Below, piece by piece: positions 32,652-42,399 of a stretch of 64,000 nt of DNA (position 1 is the first letter of the stretch; every line of letters begins with the position of its first letter). A model generated the notes under the pieces. That model searched no databases and was not told where the DNA came from. It saw nothing but the letters and a program-made list of their open reading frames with translations. The position numbers and the translations under genes were made by a program. Source of the DNA: Aliiruegeria haliotis (GTDB lineage: Bacteria > Pseudomonadota > Alphaproteobacteria > Rhodobacterales > Rhodobacteraceae); the NCBI RefSeq assembly GCF_003003255.1, contig NZ_PVTD01000007.1:62001-126000 (forward strand). Reading direction: 5' to 3'.

Positions 32652-34282
32652 TGTTCCGTCTCCTCGGAGTGCATGAGTTCGGCGTAGGCGGCGAAGTCGT
32701 CCTGCATCCGCCTGAACACCCGGTACTTTCTGTCGTGGTATCGGGCGATTGCGTCGCCACGCGGCCTGACGACCCGTCCCGGCCCGCTCATGGCCCGCAT
32801 CGCGGCCTCAAGGCTTTCGTAGTCGCCGCCGGCCACCGCACCCAACATGGCCGAGCCGAGCAAGACGGGCTCCTGCTGGTCCGGCACGATCACGCTGACG
32901 CCACAGGCATCGGCCAACTCGCGCAGAAACAATGCGTTCTTCGCCAATCCGCCGCTGACCACCATCGTCGAGACAGGGGCACCTCGCGATGCCATTTCCT
33001 CCAGAACATGTCGGGTGCCATAGGCCAGCGCCTGAAGGGTCGCGAGGTAGTCGAGGGCAAGGTCCGTCATCCCGTGGTCGAGCGACAGCCCGCTGATTGC
33101 GCCTCGGCGTGTCGGGTCGGCCAAGGGCGCGCGGTTGCCATGAAAGTCGGGCTGGACGTGCCGTTCGGTCGTCAGAACCGTTGTCTCCTGTCCCATCTCC
33201 TCCAAGAGTTCTTGAAGGATACGGTGGATGCTCCTGCCCGACGATTTGGCCCGTTCGTGCAGTTCAGCGCTGGCGGAGTGACGCGCGATAACGGCGTCGA
33301 TCAGTGCGCCGGCCGCCGATTGCCCGCCTTCCAGCGCCCAGAGGCCAGGAAGCAGCACCGAGTAATATGGCCCCCAGACGCCAGGAACGAAGACCGGGTC
33401 CGACGACAATGCGATGTGACAGGTCGATGTGCCGGCGATCACCGCCATCCGCTCGCTCAGCGCGGCGACATCGGGCTGGCAGCCAAGTGTGCCAAGTGCA
33501 CCCGAATAGGCGTCGATCAATCCCGCGGCGACGGGGATACCCGCGACCAATCCCAGTTCGTCGGCCGCCTCCGATGTCAGAGACCCGATCGGTTCTTCGG
33601 GGGCGCAAAAGGCATCGCCGATTTTCGTGCGGCCTTCGCCAGTAAGATCCTCGAGGCCAATCCTCGTGAGGAAGGCGTCGTCCCACCCCTCTCCCGATTG
33701 TCCCTTGTGGGCAAGGTAGGTCCATTTGCACGTGCTCGAGCACAACGAGCGCGTCTTGCTCCCGGTGGCTCGCCACGCCAACCAATCAGGAAGGTCAAAG
33801 AACAGTCCGGCCTTCGCCCAGACATCCGGCAAGTTGCTCTTCAGCCACCGCAACTTGGGCATTTCCATTTCTGGCGAAATCGCTTTGCCGACGTAGTCCA
33901 GCACACCCGCCCCGGTTGCGTTGATCTCGTCGGCGTCACTGATAGCGCGGTGATCCATCCACAGGATGATGTCCTGCTCCGGAGCCCCATCTGGCGAGAT
34001 GCTCAACGGCGCACCATCACCTTCGGAGACAACGAGGGAGCAAGTCGCGTCAAACCCGATCCCGCCAATATCTTCCGGCGCGACACCGGATTGATCCATC
34101 GCCTTGCGAACGGACGCGCAGATCGCTCGCCAGATATCGACCGAGGATTGCTGTGCGAAATCGGCGGCCGGTCGCCAGGTCCGGGTGTCGCGGGAACCGA
34201 CGCCCAACAGACGCCCTTCGCTGTCAAACACGCCGGCCCGCGCGCTACCGGTGCCAACGTCGATGCCAAGATAGCAGCTCAT
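32648..34282 (-). CDS. FGGY family carbohydrate kinase (ribulokinase-like)
   Basis: 544 aa. The opening [17 protein letters not shown] is the phosphate-binding motif of FGGY kinases, with [17 protein letters not shown] and [17 protein letters not shown] typical of the ribulokinase/FGGY subgroup rather than glycerol or xylulose kinases. The C-terminal ATP-site motif is [15 protein letters not shown]. It should phosphorylate a ketose such as ribulose made by the adjoining isomerase-like enzyme. No aldolase or epimerase gene follows in the window, so the later steps must be encoded elsewhere. The start has no strong Shine-Dalgarno sequence but agrees with the family start. Confidence 0.88.
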   Translation of the reverse strand: MSCYLGIDVGTGSARAGVFDSEGRLLGVGSRDTRTWRPAADFAQQSSVDIWRAICASVRKAMDQSGVAPEDIGGIGFDATCSLVVSEGDGAPLSISPDGAPEQDIILWMDHRAISDADEINATGAGVLDYVGKAISPEMEMPKLRWLKSNLPDVWAKAGLFFDLPDWLAWRATGSKTRSLCSSTCKWTYLAHKGQSGEGWDDAFLTRIGLEDLTGEGRTKIGDAFCAPEEPIGSLTSEAADELGLVAGIPVAAGLIDAYSGALGTLGCQPDVAALSERMAVIAGTSTCHIALSSDPVFVPGVWGPYYSVLLPGLWALEGGQSAAGALIDAVIARHSASAELHERAKSSGRSIHRILQELLEEMGQETTVLTTERHVQPDFHGNRAPLADPTRRGAISGLSLDHGMTDLALDYLATLQALAYGTRHVLEEMASRGAPVSTMVVSGGLAKNALFLRELADACGVSVIVPDQQEPVLLGSAMLGAVAGGDYESLEAAMRAMSGPGRVVRPRGDAIARYHDRKYRVFRRMQDDFAAYAELMHSEETEQ

Positions 34283-34474
34283 GTCCGTCCCTCGATCCTA
34301 TCCATTCGATGTATCCCCGGTCGGAGCGACCTATCGCCGGCGCATCGCTGAAAAGCGCCGGACTTACTGAAAGGCAATGCAGCCAATGGCTTGCATCCAT
34401 CGGCCTCGGGATAGCCGACTTTCGAAACTGCATTTGCCTGACCTTCCGGTCCCATTCTGACGGCCACCCTTGGG

Positions 34475-35524
34475 CTAGCGAGCGCGGGGTGGCGCGGTTG
34501 AGCCACCAAGCTCGAGCTCCGGAACCATGAAGGCCTCGCGCGGCGGTTGGCCCGTATCCGCGCCCGGAAGGGCCAGCCGCTCCAGCAGCCACCCGGTTGC
34601 CTTGGCCGCCATTTTTGAAACCGGTTGAGCCGTGCATGTTACTCTCGGTTCGATCAGATCGCTCCAGGGAAGGTTGTCGACACTGGCCAGCGAAACGTCC
34701 TCCGGGCAACGCAGCCCAAGCGCCCGGACCGCCTTCAGGGCGCCGTGCGCGGAGGTGTTGTTCGCCGTGATGATAGCGGTGGGCGGCTCCGGTCGGTTCA
34801 GCAGATGGAGCGCCTGCGCATAAGACGGCTCTGACCGGAACTGACCATTCACCACGAGGTCATCAGGCAAGGGCAAACCCGCTTCCGACATCGTCTCCCT
34901 GATACCTTCCAGCCGTTCACGGGCGGTCCAGAGCCCCGGTGTTCCCGCGATATGAGCAATCCGGCGATGACCAAGGTCCAGCAGATGCCGGGTGAGCATT
35001 CGAACGGCGAGCCGATTGTCCAGGCCGACGTGGTCACAGGCCAATCCATCCAGATGCTGGTCGAAGGTCACGAACGTCATCGGTAGCGAGGTAAGCTCCT
35101 CCACGTACTGCGCATCATTGCCGGACGCGGTGAGGATTGCCCCGCGAATCCGCATGGACTGGAAACGCCGCAGAATCTCGCGCTCCCGGTCCGGGCTGTC
35201 ATCGCTGGTCGCCGTAATGACCAGAAAACCCTGTTGCGCAGCATTTTCCTGCACCGCCCGCAAGATCGACCCGTTGTGGGGGTTGCGCATGTCACTGACC
35301 ATGAACCCGATCAGCTTGTTTCTGCCGGACTTGAGGCTTTGGGCCATCGCATTTGGCGCATAGCCGATCGCTCGCGCGGCGCTCAGCACGCGCTCAAGCG
35401 TGTCAGCCGAGACCCGCTCAGGCGCACTGAACGACAGCGATGCCGTGGACTTTGCCACCCCGGCCCGCTGCGCGACATCGGAGATTGTTGCATGTTTTCC
35501 GGTTCGTCGCGTCAAACTCGGCAC
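34475..35524 (-). CDS. LacI family repressor
   Basis: 349 aa, GTG start. The LacI helix-turn-helix is ATISDVAQRAGVAKSTASLS (12-31), with hinge NAMAQSLKSGRNKLIGFMVS. The effector domain of periplasmic-binding-protein type follows (RNPHNGSILRAVQENAAQQG to the end). No ATG is available in the frame before the helix-turn-helix, so GTG was taken. A palindromic operator (35535-35546) lies just 10 bases upstream of its start and a second one (35631-35646) before the ABC binding protein gene, so it very probably represses itself and the transport operon until the sugar or its phosphate binds. Confidence 0.93.
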   Translation of the reverse strand: MPSLTRRTGKHATISDVAQRAGVAKSTASLSFSAPERVSADTLERVLSAARAIGYAPNAMAQSLKSGRNKLIGFMVSDMRNPHNGSILRAVQENAAQQGFLVITATSDDSPDREREILRRFQSMRIRGAILTASGNDAQYVEELTSLPMTFVTFDQHLDGLACDHVGLDNRLAVRMLTRHLLDLGHRRIAHIAGTPGLWTARERLEGIRETMSEAGLPLPDDLVVNGQFRSEPSYAQALHLLNRPEPPTAIITANNTSAHGALKAVRALGLRCPEDVSLASVDNLPWSDLIEPRVTCTAQPVSKMAAKATGWLLERLALPGADTGQPPREAFMVPELELGGSTAPPRAR

Positions 35525-35534
35525 CTCGTAGTTA

Positions 35535-35546
35535 CGAACCGGTTCG
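35535..35546. promoter_or_regulatory. LacI-type operator 1
   Basis: CGAACCGGTTCG, a perfect 12-bp palindrome with the central CG typical of LacI operators, close to the repressor start codon. Shares its 12-bp core with operator 2. Confidence 0.8.
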
Positions 35547-35630
35547 AAGAAAGCCGGTTCACCTTACCGCCCTGAGAGTAGGCTTCTGAAAAAATTGTAG
35601 CCAACTCATCTCGATTTGACCATAGTAAAT

Positions 35631-35646
35631 ATCGAACCGGTTCGAT
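35631..35646. promoter_or_regulatory. LacI-type operator 2
   Basis: ATCGAACCGGTTCGAT, a perfect 16-bp palindrome, 56 bases before the binding protein ATG. Centre-to-centre distance to operator 1 is 98 bp, suitable for looping by a repressor tetramer or for separate control of the two divergent genes. Confidence 0.85.
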
Positions 35647-35701
35647 TGATTCGACGCGATGCCCGCAAGAAGGTCGACCGGTCCGATTCTGGGAGGAAGC
35701 A

Positions 35702-36988
35702 ATGAAAGTACTGGGCACCGCCTGCGTTGTGTCTCTGGCAGCACTGGCCATTGGAATGCCGGCCGTCGCGGCCGACAAGGCGACGGTCAAGTTCTGGACC
35801 CTCAAGAACCCTGGCATGGCAGAATTCGCCGCAGAAGCCATAGAGGCCTTCAAGGAGAAGCGCCCCGACATCGAGGTTGTCTACGAGGACTTTCCGAACG
35901 AAGCGTACAAAACCGCGATTCAGGTTGCCTTGAATGGCTCCGAGCCGCCCGACGCGTTCTACAACTGGGTCGGCGAGGACTCTGCCCGCCTAGTGCGGGA
36001 AGGCCTGGTCATGGACGTGTCCGAATACGGCACAGAGCCGGACGGGTTCCAGTCAATTCTGAGCGACGGCTGGCTCTCGACACTGCAATATGACGGCAAG
36101 CAATACGGTGTTCCGCTGGAGGCCGTGTCCAAGTTCTTCTACTACAACACGAACTTCTTCGCCGAGCATGAGCTGAAAGTGCCGGATTCCTTCGATGGCC
36201 TGCTACAGAGCTGCCGCGATATCCGTGCGATCGACGAAGACATCGTGCCGATGCCGCTGGGCAACTCGGAACGCTGGAAGCTCAACCACTTCATCACCAT
36301 GCTGAACGAACGCGTCGTTGGGCATGAGGCGGCGAACCCGGACTATGCGCTGGAGGCCGACGACGCCACGCTCTTCACCAATCCGCGGTATGTTGAGGCT
36401 CTTCAAAAGGTTCTCGACCTGCAGGAAGCTGGCTGTTTCCAGGATGCGCCGAACGCCACGTCGCCCGAGTTGACGCGCACGATGTTCGCCACCGAGGCCT
36501 CCCCGATGATCTATTGCGGGTCTTGGTGTGCCGGCATTTTCAACGGCGAAGGTTTCGAGGACTTCAAGATGTTCCGCATGCCGGAAGTCAAAGGTGGTGA
36601 CGGCGCCGATGGCACCAACTTCCTGATTGTCCAAGGCTACCAGATCTCGGCCAAGAGCAAGTACCCCGAAGAGACCGTTGCCTGGCTGAGCCACCTGGTT
36701 TCTCCGGAAATGGCCGTTCGCTATGCCGAGACGATGGGCCGTGTTCCGTCCAACCCGGCGAGCCTCGACAGCTCCGATCAGCTGACGGAATCGTTCAAGT
36801 GGATCGCCAAGGACGTCTCGGAGATCACCGTTCCGATCAACGTGCTTGACGTGAAACTGGAGAACACGGTTTCCGAAGCCTACCTCGACGGCGGCGTCGA
36901 ACTGCTCAACGGAACCCTTACTCCCGAGCAGGTGATGGAAAAGGTGCGGGAAACCGCGCTCAAGGCCAAGGCCAAACTTGACAAGTAA
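35702..36988 (+). CDS. ABC sugar-binding protein (extracellular solute-binding family 1)
   Basis: 428 aa with signal peptide (MKVLGTACVVSLAALAIGMP, cleavage near AVAAD). The mature part follows the family-1 sugar-binding fold: TVKFWTLKNPGMAEFAAEAI, IEVVYEDFPNEAYKTAIQVA, PPDAFYNWVGE and GVPLEAVSKFFYYNT near the hinge. Periplasmic receptor of the importer encoded by the next three genes. GGGAGGAAGC before the ATG is a good ribosome site. Preceded by the LacI operator and followed by an intra-operon hairpin that should keep its expression above that of the permeases. Confidence 0.92.
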   Translation: MKVLGTACVVSLAALAIGMPAVAADKATVKFWTLKNPGMAEFAAEAIEAFKEKRPDIEVVYEDFPNEAYKTAIQVALNGSEPPDAFYNWVGEDSARLVREGLVMDVSEYGTEPDGFQSILSDGWLSTLQYDGKQYGVPLEAVSKFFYYNTNFFAEHELKVPDSFDGLLQSCRDIRAIDEDIVPMPLGNSERWKLNHFITMLNERVVGHEAANPDYALEADDATLFTNPRYVEALQKVLDLQEAGCFQDAPNATSPELTRTMFATEASPMIYCGSWCAGIFNGEGFEDFKMFRMPEVKGGDGADGTNFLIVQGYQISAKSKYPEETVAWLSHLVSPEMAVRYAETMGRVPSNPASLDSSDQLTESFKWIAKDVSEITVPINVLDVKLENTVSEAYLDGGVELLNGTLTPEQVMEKVRETALKAKAKLDK

Positions 36989-37005
36989 CCCCATCACCTG
37001 ACCCC

Positions 37006-37035
37006 GCGTCCGCCCAACCATCTATGGGCGGACGC
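37006..37035 (+). terminator. Intra-operon attenuator hairpin between binding protein and permeases
   Basis: Perfect 10-bp stem GCGTCCGCCC (37006-37015) with 37026-37035, 10-base loop, followed by ATTTT. Partial termination here would lower permease levels relative to the binding protein. Confidence 0.7.
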
Positions 37036-37058
37036 ATTTTCCCGGAGAAGGCTCCGTC

Positions 37059-37964
37059 ATGTCACAGACATCCCGGCCCCGCAGTCGGAGCGGCAACCTG
37101 GCCGCCGAAAAACTGACCTACGCAGCCATGCTCACACCAGCTCTGCTGCTTCTCGCGGTCTTCGTCTTCATCCCGGTCGCGCTCGTGATCTACGGATCGC
37201 TGTTCGACTTCGGCCTGACCTCCCGCGACTGGACGTTCGTCGGCCTCGGGAACTACGTCGAGGCCTTTGGCGACGACGTTTTCTGGATCGCGCTGCGCAA
37301 CAACCTCATCATCGTTATCGGTTCCATCGTCCTCCAGGTCGGCTTCGGTACGCTTCTGGCGGCGGTTCTTGACCGCGGTGTCCGGCTCGGTCGAACGTTG
37401 ATGCGGACCATTATCTTTGCACCGATGGTTATTTCCAGCGTTGCCGTCGGCCTCATCTGGCTCATCATCCTCGACCCGAATGTCGGCCCACTGAATGCCG
37501 TGGTGAAGGGCGTTGGCCTGACCCCGCCAAAACTCGGCTGGCTCGGCGATCCCTCGATCTCGATCTGGGTCGTTCTCGGTATCGCCGCCTGGCAATACAC
37601 CGGCTTCATGATGGTCCTGATCCTTGCCGGACTACAGGCAGTACCGAAAGACATCTACCAGGCAGCCGCACTCGACGGCGCCACCGGGCTTCGGGCCTTC
37701 TGGTACATCACCCTGCCCTCCATCCGGAACATCCTGATCGTGGCGATCCTCATCACGACGGTTGGTGGCTTCAAGGTGTTCGACCTGATCTTCGTGACGA
37801 CCGGCGGCGGGCCAGCAAACTCCACGCAAGTGCTCGGTACCTACATCTACCTGCAAGCGTTCAACATCGGTGAAATGGGCTTTGCCAACGCGATCTCCGT
37901 GGTCCTGCTGCTGATCGCGGTCGGGTTGGGCTGGCTGCAACTCAAGACATCTCGGAAGGCGTGA
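37059..37964 (+). CDS. ABC sugar transporter permease (MalF/UgpA type)
   Basis: 301 aa with six membrane helices (first: YAAMLTPALLLLAVFVFIPVALVI). The cytoplasmic EAA loop reads IYQAAALDGATGLRAFWYITLPSI, where the family has E-A-A-x3-G-x9-I-x-L-P, contacting the ATPase. GGAGAAGG precedes the ATG. First of two permeases, 70 bases after the binding protein and 3 bases before the second permease. Confidence 0.93.
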   Translation: MSQTSRPRSRSGNLAAEKLTYAAMLTPALLLLAVFVFIPVALVIYGSLFDFGLTSRDWTFVGLGNYVEAFGDDVFWIALRNNLIIVIGSIVLQVGFGTLLAAVLDRGVRLGRTLMRTIIFAPMVISSVAVGLIWLIILDPNVGPLNAVVKGVGLTPPKLGWLGDPSISIWVVLGIAAWQYTGFMMVLILAGLQAVPKDIYQAAALDGATGLRAFWYITLPSIRNILIVAILITTVGGFKVFDLIFVTTGGGPANSTQVLGTYIYLQAFNIGEMGFANAISVVLLLIAVGLGWLQLKTSRKA

Positions 37965-37967
37965 CCG

Positions 37968-38792
37968 GTGGAACAGCGTAGATTCAAGGCAACGTCCCTC
38001 GTCCTGTACGGTTTCACCGGACTGTGGAGCCTGATGGTCCTGATACCCATCGCCTACATGATCATGGCCGCGTTCAAGACCAAGCGTTCCATGTTCATAG
38101 ACCCGATCGGATGGCCTGACGCCCTCAACTGGGAAAGCTTCGAGCGTGCCTGGGGCGTCGGTGTTGGCGGGTTCATGATCAACTCGGTCCTCGTGACATT
38201 CCTGTCAGTCGTGGTGATTGTCATCTTCTCAGGCATGGCAGCCTATGCATTGACACGAATGCCCGGGCGAAGCGGGCAGATCATTTATCTGCTGATCGTC
38301 GCCGGGTTCGCGATACCGGTACAGGCCGTGTTGGTTCCAGTGTTCCAGATCATGTCCGGAGCCGGGTTCCTGAACTCACGGCTGGCGCTGGTCCTTCCCT
38401 ACGCCGCCTACGGCATCCCGTTCACAGTGATCCTGTTTTACGCTTTCTTCCTGGACTTCCCTCGCGAACTGGAAGAGGCCGCGCGTCTTGATGGATGTAC
38501 CCGGTTCCAGACTTTCCTGCGGGTGATCCTGCCGCTGTCCGGCCCTGCCATCGCCAGCGCCGCGATCTTCCAATCCGTCTTCATCTGGAACGAGTTCATC
38601 CTGGCACTGCTGATCCTCACCAAGCCGGCATTCAAGACTTTGCCGGTCGGGATCCTCGAACTTCAGGGCGAATTTACGTCCGATTGGCCGGCGGTGATGG
38701 CCGGGCTCACACTCGCCACCCTGCCGCTGCTGCTGATCTTCGTTCTGGCACAGAAATACTTTGTCCGCAGCCTCGCGGGCCTGGGCAAATGA
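37968..38792 (+). CDS. ABC sugar transporter permease (MalG/UgpE type)
   Basis: 274 aa, GTG start (MEQRRFKATSLVLYG) directly after the first permease. Six membrane helices; the EAA loop is ELEEAARLDGCTRFQTFLRV followed by ILPLSGPA. The family-typical F-x-W-N-E-F-x-x-A-L-x-x-L segment is present. Forms the heterodimeric channel with the preceding permease. Confidence 0.93.
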   Translation: MEQRRFKATSLVLYGFTGLWSLMVLIPIAYMIMAAFKTKRSMFIDPIGWPDALNWESFERAWGVGVGGFMINSVLVTFLSVVVIVIFSGMAAYALTRMPGRSGQIIYLLIVAGFAIPVQAVLVPVFQIMSGAGFLNSRLALVLPYAAYGIPFTVILFYAFFLDFPRELEEAARLDGCTRFQTFLRVILPLSGPAIASAAIFQSVFIWNEFILALLILTKPAFKTLPVGILELQGEFTSDWPAVMAGLTLATLPLLLIFVLAQKYFVRSLAGLGK

Positions 38793-38808
38793 CAAAGGAC
38801 ACACCCTC

Positions 38809-39933
38809 ATGAGCACCGTTGAGATATCGGGCCTCGTAAAGAACTTCGGCGCGTTCCAGGCACTCAAGTCCATCGATCTTTCTATCGGAGACGGAGAGTT
38901 CGTGGTCATGGTGGGGCCATCTGGCTGTGGCAAGTCCACATTGCTACGCGCGATTGCCGGACTGGAAATGCCCGATGACGGCATGATCATGGTTGGCGAC
39001 CGCGACGTGACCTTCGAAGAGCCGGCCGACCGTGGCGTAGCGATGGTCTTCCAGAACTACGCGCTCTACCCGCATATGACCGTGGCAGGGAACATGGGGT
39101 TCGGGCTGAAAATGGCCGGGATCGCGAAGGACGCCATTGCGGACGCCGTACAACGGGCCTCCGACATCCTGAGCATCGGGGATCACCTCCACAAGCAGCC
39201 CAAGGCGCTGTCTGGAGGGCAGAAACAACGCGTCGCCATCGGCCGCGCAATTACCCGGCAGCCGAAGGTGTTCCTGTTCGACGAGCCGCTCTCAAACCTC
39301 GATGCCGCGTTGCGCACGCGGATGCGTGTGGAACTGGGCCGGCTGCACAACGAACTGAATGCCACGATGATCTATGTCACGCACGATCAGACCGAAGCGA
39401 TGACGATGGCCGATCGCATCGTGGTTCTGAGCAGCGGCGCCATCGAGCAGGTCGGAAGCCCGCGAGACCTTTACAACCGGCCGGGCAACCTTTTCGTGGC
39501 GGGCTTTCTCGGCTCACCGAAGATGAACGTTCTGCAAGCAACCCTGGTGTCCGCTACAGACGGCGAACTGACCGCTTCAGTTGCCGGGTTGCCCGATATC
39601 ACGCGCCCGCTGGACGTGACCGAGGGCCGTGAACTGGCCGTCGGTGACAAGGTTTTGCTGGGCATACGGCCCGAGGCGCTCGGTGAAGGTGACATCAGTT
39701 TCAATCTCAAGGCACGGGTTGTCGAGAACCTTGGTCGGGAGACTCTCATCTACGGGACGCCCGAGAATTTCCGCTCTTGCGACGGCGATGCGGAAGACGG
39801 CGATATCGTCGTCCAGTATCCGCGCCAATACGATGCCGCAGCAGGGCAGACACTCACTGTCGGAATGCCCCTCGATGCCTTCTACATCTTCGACTCCGAT
39901 GGACGGACCCGCAGCTTCGCCGCCGCCCACTAA
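38809..39933 (+). CDS. ABC sugar transporter ATPase (UgpC/MalK type)
   Basis: 374 aa. Walker A GPSGCGKST, signature LSGGQKQRVAIGRA, Walker B VFLFDEPLSNLD, switch His in YVTHDQTEAM, then the C-terminal OB-fold regulatory domain of MalK-type proteins (GIRPEALGEGDI). Start at MSTVE chosen from the AAAGGA upstream; the frame opens 16 codons earlier inside the permease gene. Energises the importer with the two permeases before it. Confidence 0.95.
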   Translation: MSTVEISGLVKNFGAFQALKSIDLSIGDGEFVVMVGPSGCGKSTLLRAIAGLEMPDDGMIMVGDRDVTFEEPADRGVAMVFQNYALYPHMTVAGNMGFGLKMAGIAKDAIADAVQRASDILSIGDHLHKQPKALSGGQKQRVAIGRAITRQPKVFLFDEPLSNLDAALRTRMRVELGRLHNELNATMIYVTHDQTEAMTMADRIVVLSSGAIEQVGSPRDLYNRPGNLFVAGFLGSPKMNVLQATLVSATDGELTASVAGLPDITRPLDVTEGRELAVGDKVLLGIRPEALGEGDISFNLKARVVENLGRETLIYGTPENFRSCDGDAEDGDIVVQYPRQYDAAAGQTLTVGMPLDAFYIFDSDGRTRSFAAAH

Positions 39934-39955
39934 ACGCACATCAAGGACGTTTCCC

Positions 39956-41938
39956 ATGCGCTACCGCCAAATCCACCTCGACTTCCACACCTCTGGAAAG
40001 ATCCCCGGCATTGGCAGTCGGTTCGATCCCAAGGACTTCGCGCAGACCTACAAGAACGCTCACGTCAATGCGGTGAACCTCTTCTCCAAGTGTCACCACG
40101 GGTACTCCTACCACCCGACCGAGATCGGCGAAATGCACCCCCATCTGGAGTTTGACCTCCTGCGGGCCCAGGTCGACGCGCTGCAGGCCGAAGGGATAAA
40201 GACGCCGATCTATGTCTCGGCAGTGTGGGACGAACTGGCCGCCGCAAAGCACCCGGAATGGCGCATCGTCAGCCCGGATGGGGAGCAACCGATGTTCTAT
40301 GGCGAAGAGGCCGGTGGCGGCTGGAAATTCCTCGATCTCAGTTCACCTTATGTGGACTACCTGATTTCGCAGATCGAGGAGGTGGTCCACCTGTTCCCGA
40401 ACCTGGACGGGCTGTGGATAGACATTTGCTTCCAGTTGCAATCTATCAGCCCCTCGGCGCTTGCCGGGATGGCTTCCACCGGGCTCGACTTCCAGAGTGA
40501 AGCGGATCGGATCCTCTTCGCCGAGCAAACTGCCCTTGCTTTCTACGGTCGGGTTCGTGCCATCGCGGACAAGGCCGGCGTCCCAGTGTTCTTCAATCTT
40601 GGTCACCTGCGGCGGGGCAGGACCGACGTCTTGCGCCGCTATTTCTCCCACCTGGAGATCGAGTCCCTTCCGACAGGAAACTGGGGGTACGAGCATTTCC
40701 CCGTCAGTGCCCGATACATGGAACCGCTCGGAATGGAGTACCTCGGCATGACCGGTAAGTTCCACCACATGTGGGGCGAGATGGGCGGCTACAAGAAACC
40801 CGAGGCCCTGGTCTACGAGTGCGGGGCAATGCTGGCGCAAGGCGCGCGGATCTGTATCGGCGACCATCTGCACCCATCCGGCCGGATCGACCCGTCGACC
40901 TACAAGGCAATTGGCGAAGCCTACAAATGGGTCGAAGATCGTGAACCCTGGTGTGAGGGCACAGCGAACCGGGCAGAGATCGGAGTCATCAGTACAGAAT
41001 CCATCGACAAACCGGCCTACGGCGATCGCCCGGAGCACCACAACGCTGCGGATGACGGGGTCGTGCGAATTCTGCTGGAGTCGAAGTTCACCTTCGATTT
41101 GCTTGATGAGGACAGCGACTACGCCCCGTACCGGCTTCTGGTATTGCCCGACCGGGTTCGCATCGATGCAGCGCTCAAGGACAAGCTGGACGCCTATCTG
41201 GCACAAGGCGGACGTCTGCTTCTGACGGGTGCCAGCGGAATCGACGGCGACACAATGCTCTATCCAGCCGGGACCGAGTGGCACGGGACATCCCCAAACA
41301 AGGGTGGAGATTTTGGCCTTCCGGTGCAGGATCTGCGCTCCAGCTTTGTCGACGAACCGCTGTTCTACTATGCACCCGCCGAGCGGTTGACCCTCACGTC
41401 CGGCAAAAGCCTCGGCGACGTCTATGAGCCGTATTTCGATCGCGGCGAGAACTTCAGCGGTCACCTGAACACGCCCTGTCAGCCCGACCCGAGCGCCTAT
41501 GTCTTCGGAGCCAGAGACGGGGCCGTCACACGCCTGGCCTTCCCCGTTTTCTCCGCCTACTACCACGCAGGCGCGGTTGCGATGCTTGAGATCGCGACCC
41601 GGGCCATTGAATCCGCCCTTGGCCGAGAGCGGATGATCCGTAGCGATCTGCCCACTGGTGCCCGAGCCACATTGCGGGCACTGCCAGATGGAAAGGGAGA
41701 CGTTCTTCACCTAGTATATGCAACGCCGGTCCTGCGCGGCGTGCTGCGAGAGGACAACGTGCAACCGATTCAGGACATCGTTCCGTTGAAAGACATCTCC
41801 GTCGATCTGGAAGCCCGAAACGTCACGTCCGTACGCCTTGTCCCGGAGGGAACGGCTCTAGAGTTCGACGCGACCGGGGATCGTCTTCGCTTCCGCGTAC
41901 CGTTCATCCGTGCGCATCAGATGGTAGAGGTGTGCTGA
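39956..41938 (+). CDS. Glycoside hydrolase-like protein (GHL6 plus GH42-type trimerisation domain)
   Basis: 660 aa, no signal peptide. The N-terminal barrel (MRYRQIHLDFHTSGKIPGIG, AQTYKNAHVNAVNLFSKCHH, then YVSAVWDE and FPNLDGLWIDICFQ) resembles the hypothetical glycosyl hydrolase 6 / alpha-fucosidase-like TIM barrels. Residues about 380-560 (RPEHHNAADDGVVRILLESK, then YRLLVLPDRV and LLLTGASG) match the beta-galactosidase trimerisation (flavodoxin-like) domain. Cytoplasmic and last in the LacI-controlled ABC operon, so it should cleave the imported glycoside. Specific activity is unknown; an alpha-fucosidase- or arabinosidase-like role would fit the neighbouring isomerase. A stable hairpin follows. 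Confidence 0.75.
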   Translation: MRYRQIHLDFHTSGKIPGIGSRFDPKDFAQTYKNAHVNAVNLFSKCHHGYSYHPTEIGEMHPHLEFDLLRAQVDALQAEGIKTPIYVSAVWDELAAAKHPEWRIVSPDGEQPMFYGEEAGGGWKFLDLSSPYVDYLISQIEEVVHLFPNLDGLWIDICFQLQSISPSALAGMASTGLDFQSEADRILFAEQTALAFYGRVRAIADKAGVPVFFNLGHLRRGRTDVLRRYFSHLEIESLPTGNWGYEHFPVSARYMEPLGMEYLGMTGKFHHMWGEMGGYKKPEALVYECGAMLAQGARICIGDHLHPSGRIDPSTYKAIGEAYKWVEDREPWCEGTANRAEIGVISTESIDKPAYGDRPEHHNAADDGVVRILLESKFTFDLLDEDSDYAPYRLLVLPDRVRIDAALKDKLDAYLAQGGRLLLTGASGIDGDTMLYPAGTEWHGTSPNKGGDFGLPVQDLRSSFVDEPLFYYAPAERLTLTSGKSLGDVYEPYFDRGENFSGHLNTPCQPDPSAYVFGARDGAVTRLAFPVFSAYYHAGAVAMLEIATRAIESALGRERMIRSDLPTGARATLRALPDGKGDVLHLVYATPVLRGVLREDNVQPIQDIVPLKDISVDLEARNVTSVRLVPEGTALEFDATGDRLRFRVPFIRAHQMVEVC

Positions 41939-41962
41939 CCGGGGCGTCTGCAGATGAATGAT

Positions 41963-41989
41963 CTGGGGCCGGATCCTGACCGGCCCCAG
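41963..41989 (+). terminator. Hairpin after the glycoside hydrolase gene
   Basis: Perfect 10-bp stem CTGGGGCCGG (41963-41972) with 41980-41989 and a 7-base loop, 25 bases after the stop. No T-run. Likely end of the LacI-controlled operon. Confidence 0.6.
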
Positions 41990-42129
41990 GTTCCGGCAAG
42001 CAAAAGTGTCATAACAGGCAGACACGGCGTGCATCGTGGACCAGTCAGACAGGTACAGCCCACGCAATCAGAACTGGACTGAGTTCGGAAAGTGGCGCTG
42101 TCCATTGTACCGGGCAGGTGCCACGCCGT

Positions 42130-42320
42130 TCAGCAAGAGCCGCCGCGGGGTTGGCCATGAAGAGGTTTCTGCCGAAGAGGCTGCGTTCCTAGTTGAGGTG
42201 TATTTGCGACTGTGGCGTGGGCGGCGGCGGATTTCTGCAGCCTTCGCACGCTCAGGAACTGGATCATAGCTCGCTCCCGTTCTCGGAGTGGAAAGTGCGA
42301 ACTAAAAAACTCTGTTGCTA
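42130..42320 (-). mobile_element. IS6-family transposase relic 2
   Basis: The minus frame here reads ATEFFSSHFPLRERERAMIQ then FLSVRRLQKSAAAHATV and ends at 42130. It lines up with the IS6 transposase C-terminus NRAENSHLPFRRRERAMLRF followed by RRMRSLQKFAAVHASV. The Glu of the third catalytic motif remains. No start and no upstream catalytic part can be recognised. Confidence 0.65.
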
Positions 42321-42399
42321 GACGAGCTTCCCTTCCCCAGCCAATCGTCGGTATCGAGCGATTTTGGAGCGGCACCACAGTGGCCAAGTGTGTCCTTTG

